Source: Candidatus Caenarcanales bacterium
Lineage (GTDB): Bacteria; Cyanobacteriota; Vampirovibrionia; Caenarcaniphilales; Caenarcanaceae
DNA: 5,953 bases
Direction of reading: 5' to 3'
Assembly (NCBI GenBank): GCA_947489925.1
Contig: CANLFK010000134.1
Span: 1-5,953, forward strand
Both the position numbers and the translations under genes were made by a program. Under the pieces are notes generated by a model. It did not search any database, was not told the DNA's origin, and saw nothing but the letters and a program-made list of their open reading frames with translations. This document shows, piece by piece, positions 5,258 to 5,953 of this stretch; position 1 is the first letter of the stretch, and every line of letters begins with the position of its first letter.

Positions 5258-5953
5258 TTATCTATCTCTCAATCGCTTAAAAACTTCAATATTCTCTTCA
5301 AGCCTTTCTTTTAATTCCTTACTTTTCTCGCCTAAAAAGCGGTCAAATTCGCCTTTAGATAATGCTTTTATATTTTCTTCTAAAGCAGGGTGAACAATTT
5401 TTCTTAATCCATAATCTCTACTTGCCATTTTTGTTCTGGCACTCTCTATATGAGGTTTTTGAGCGGGGTGATTGGAAAATGTTTCAAAAATTTCATCTAA
5501 TTCACTTGGTAATAATTTTCTGCGCAAGCTTTCAGCTTTATTTCTCATTTCGTGAGCTATACCAGTTTCAAAAGAAGCAATTAAAGTCAAAACCTCTGAA
5601 TACATCGTATCTCTGGCATTTTCTTTTTCTTCTAACTGTAATATTTGTTTATATTCTTTGGCATTTTCTTTAAATATGGCTTTATAAACTTTGTCTGTAT
5701 AAACTGAATATTTATAATTTCCCATCTCTAAACACTCATTTAAAGCACTTGTAAATTCTTTTCTGTACTGAGGTTCTTTGGCTATTGCCTGAATAAAGTC
5801 TTCATCTCTTTGATTTATATATTTTGTTGAGCCACCAGCCGTTTGATAAATGCTGTCCAAGACAATATCAAGGATTTTACTTCTTAAATCTTTAGCTTTT
5901 TCGCTCTCTGAAAGCAACATTCCTAAGTTTAAGAAGGCTCTAAAGCTGAATAC
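5258..5953 (-). CDS. Doc-associated putative DNA-binding protein / candidate antitoxin, C-terminal part (5'-truncated by window edge)
   Basis: A partial gene: 231 codons are visible and the frame remains open to the right edge. The ATG at 5920 is internal, because the 11 codons before it encode VFSFRAFLNLG, which runs directly into MLLSESEKAKDLRSK and matches how I remember this family reading. The N-terminal domain, expected to bind DNA, is outside the window. The visible part is mostly helical and charged, with conserved-looking blocks GGSTKYINQRDEDF, KAIFKENAKEYKQIL, a MASRD segment and a C-terminal FLGEKSKELKERLEE ending KRLRDR. There is no membrane segment. Proteins of this kind often precede Doc/Fic genes in bacterial chromosomes and are usually annotated only as DNA-binding proteins. 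The one-base gap to doc suggests it is the antitoxin or regulator of Doc, by analogy with phd-doc order. That role is inferred, not shown. Confidence 0.85.
   Translation of the reverse strand, partial: VFSFRAFLNLGMLLSESEKAKDLRSKILDIVLDSIYQTAGGSTKYINQRDEDFIQAIAKEPQYRKEFTSALNECLEMGNYKYSVYTDKVYKAIFKENAKEYKQILQLEEKENARDTMYSEVLTLIASFETGIAHEMRNKAESLRRKLLPSELDEIFETFSNHPAQKPHIESARTKMASRDYGLRKIVHPALEENIKALSKGEFDRFLGEKSKELKERLEENIEVFKRLRDR

Noticed and set aside
5362..5673. 103-codon plus-strand open frame
   Set aside because: It lies entirely opposite the well-supported Doc-partner gene. Its Phe/Leu-rich product is what the complement of Lys/Glu-rich codons gives, and it has no recognisable motif.

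Overview
This is an AT-rich window. Every well-supported gene lies on the minus strand, so transcription runs right to left. LpxK implies a diderm bacterium that makes lipid A. The extracytoplasmic-function (ECF) sigma factor closely resembles the cyanobacterial SigG type, and the next gene encodes an anti-sigma-like protein. A SigG-type factor, an LPS gene and very low GC together suggest a non-photosynthetic cyanobacterial relative (Melainabacteria/Vampirovibrionia). This placement is an inference from remembered family resemblance and was not tested by alignment.

Layout in transcription order. (1) At 5258-5953 is the C-terminal part of a Doc-associated protein; its reading frame stays open through the right edge of the window. 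(2) At 4822-5256 is a complete Doc/Fic toxin, starting one base after the previous stop. Together they form a toxin-antitoxin-like module. (3) A 151-bp gap (4671-4821) carries a plausible promoter. (4) At 3660-4670 is a membrane-anchored endonuclease/exonuclease/phosphatase (EEP) protein. (5) At 1775-3652 one polypeptide joins a WaaE-like family 2 glycosyltransferase to a complete LpxK lipid A 4'-kinase. (6) At 1126-1782 is the ECF sigma factor. (7) At 280-1104 is a zinc-binding anti-sigma-like protein with no membrane helix. (8) At 1-279 are a perfect 89-bp tandem duplication and a possible 3' end of a plus-strand gene.

Genes 4 to 7 are packed as one operon: gaps of 7 and 21 bases and one 8-base overlap. 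A simple reading is that lipid A/LPS-core enzymes are co-expressed with an envelope-stress sigma/anti-sigma pair. The Doc module is separated from this operon by the only real intergenic gap and is probably an independent unit.

The most unusual points are the glycosyltransferase-LpxK fusion, the anti-sigma protein with four copies of a Trp-centred nine-residue motif and a degenerate N-terminal zinc-finger-like segment, the Doc toxin paired with a large non-Phd partner, and the exact tandem duplication covering the end of a possible gene. I see no CRISPR array, tRNA, rRNA or complete insertion sequence.
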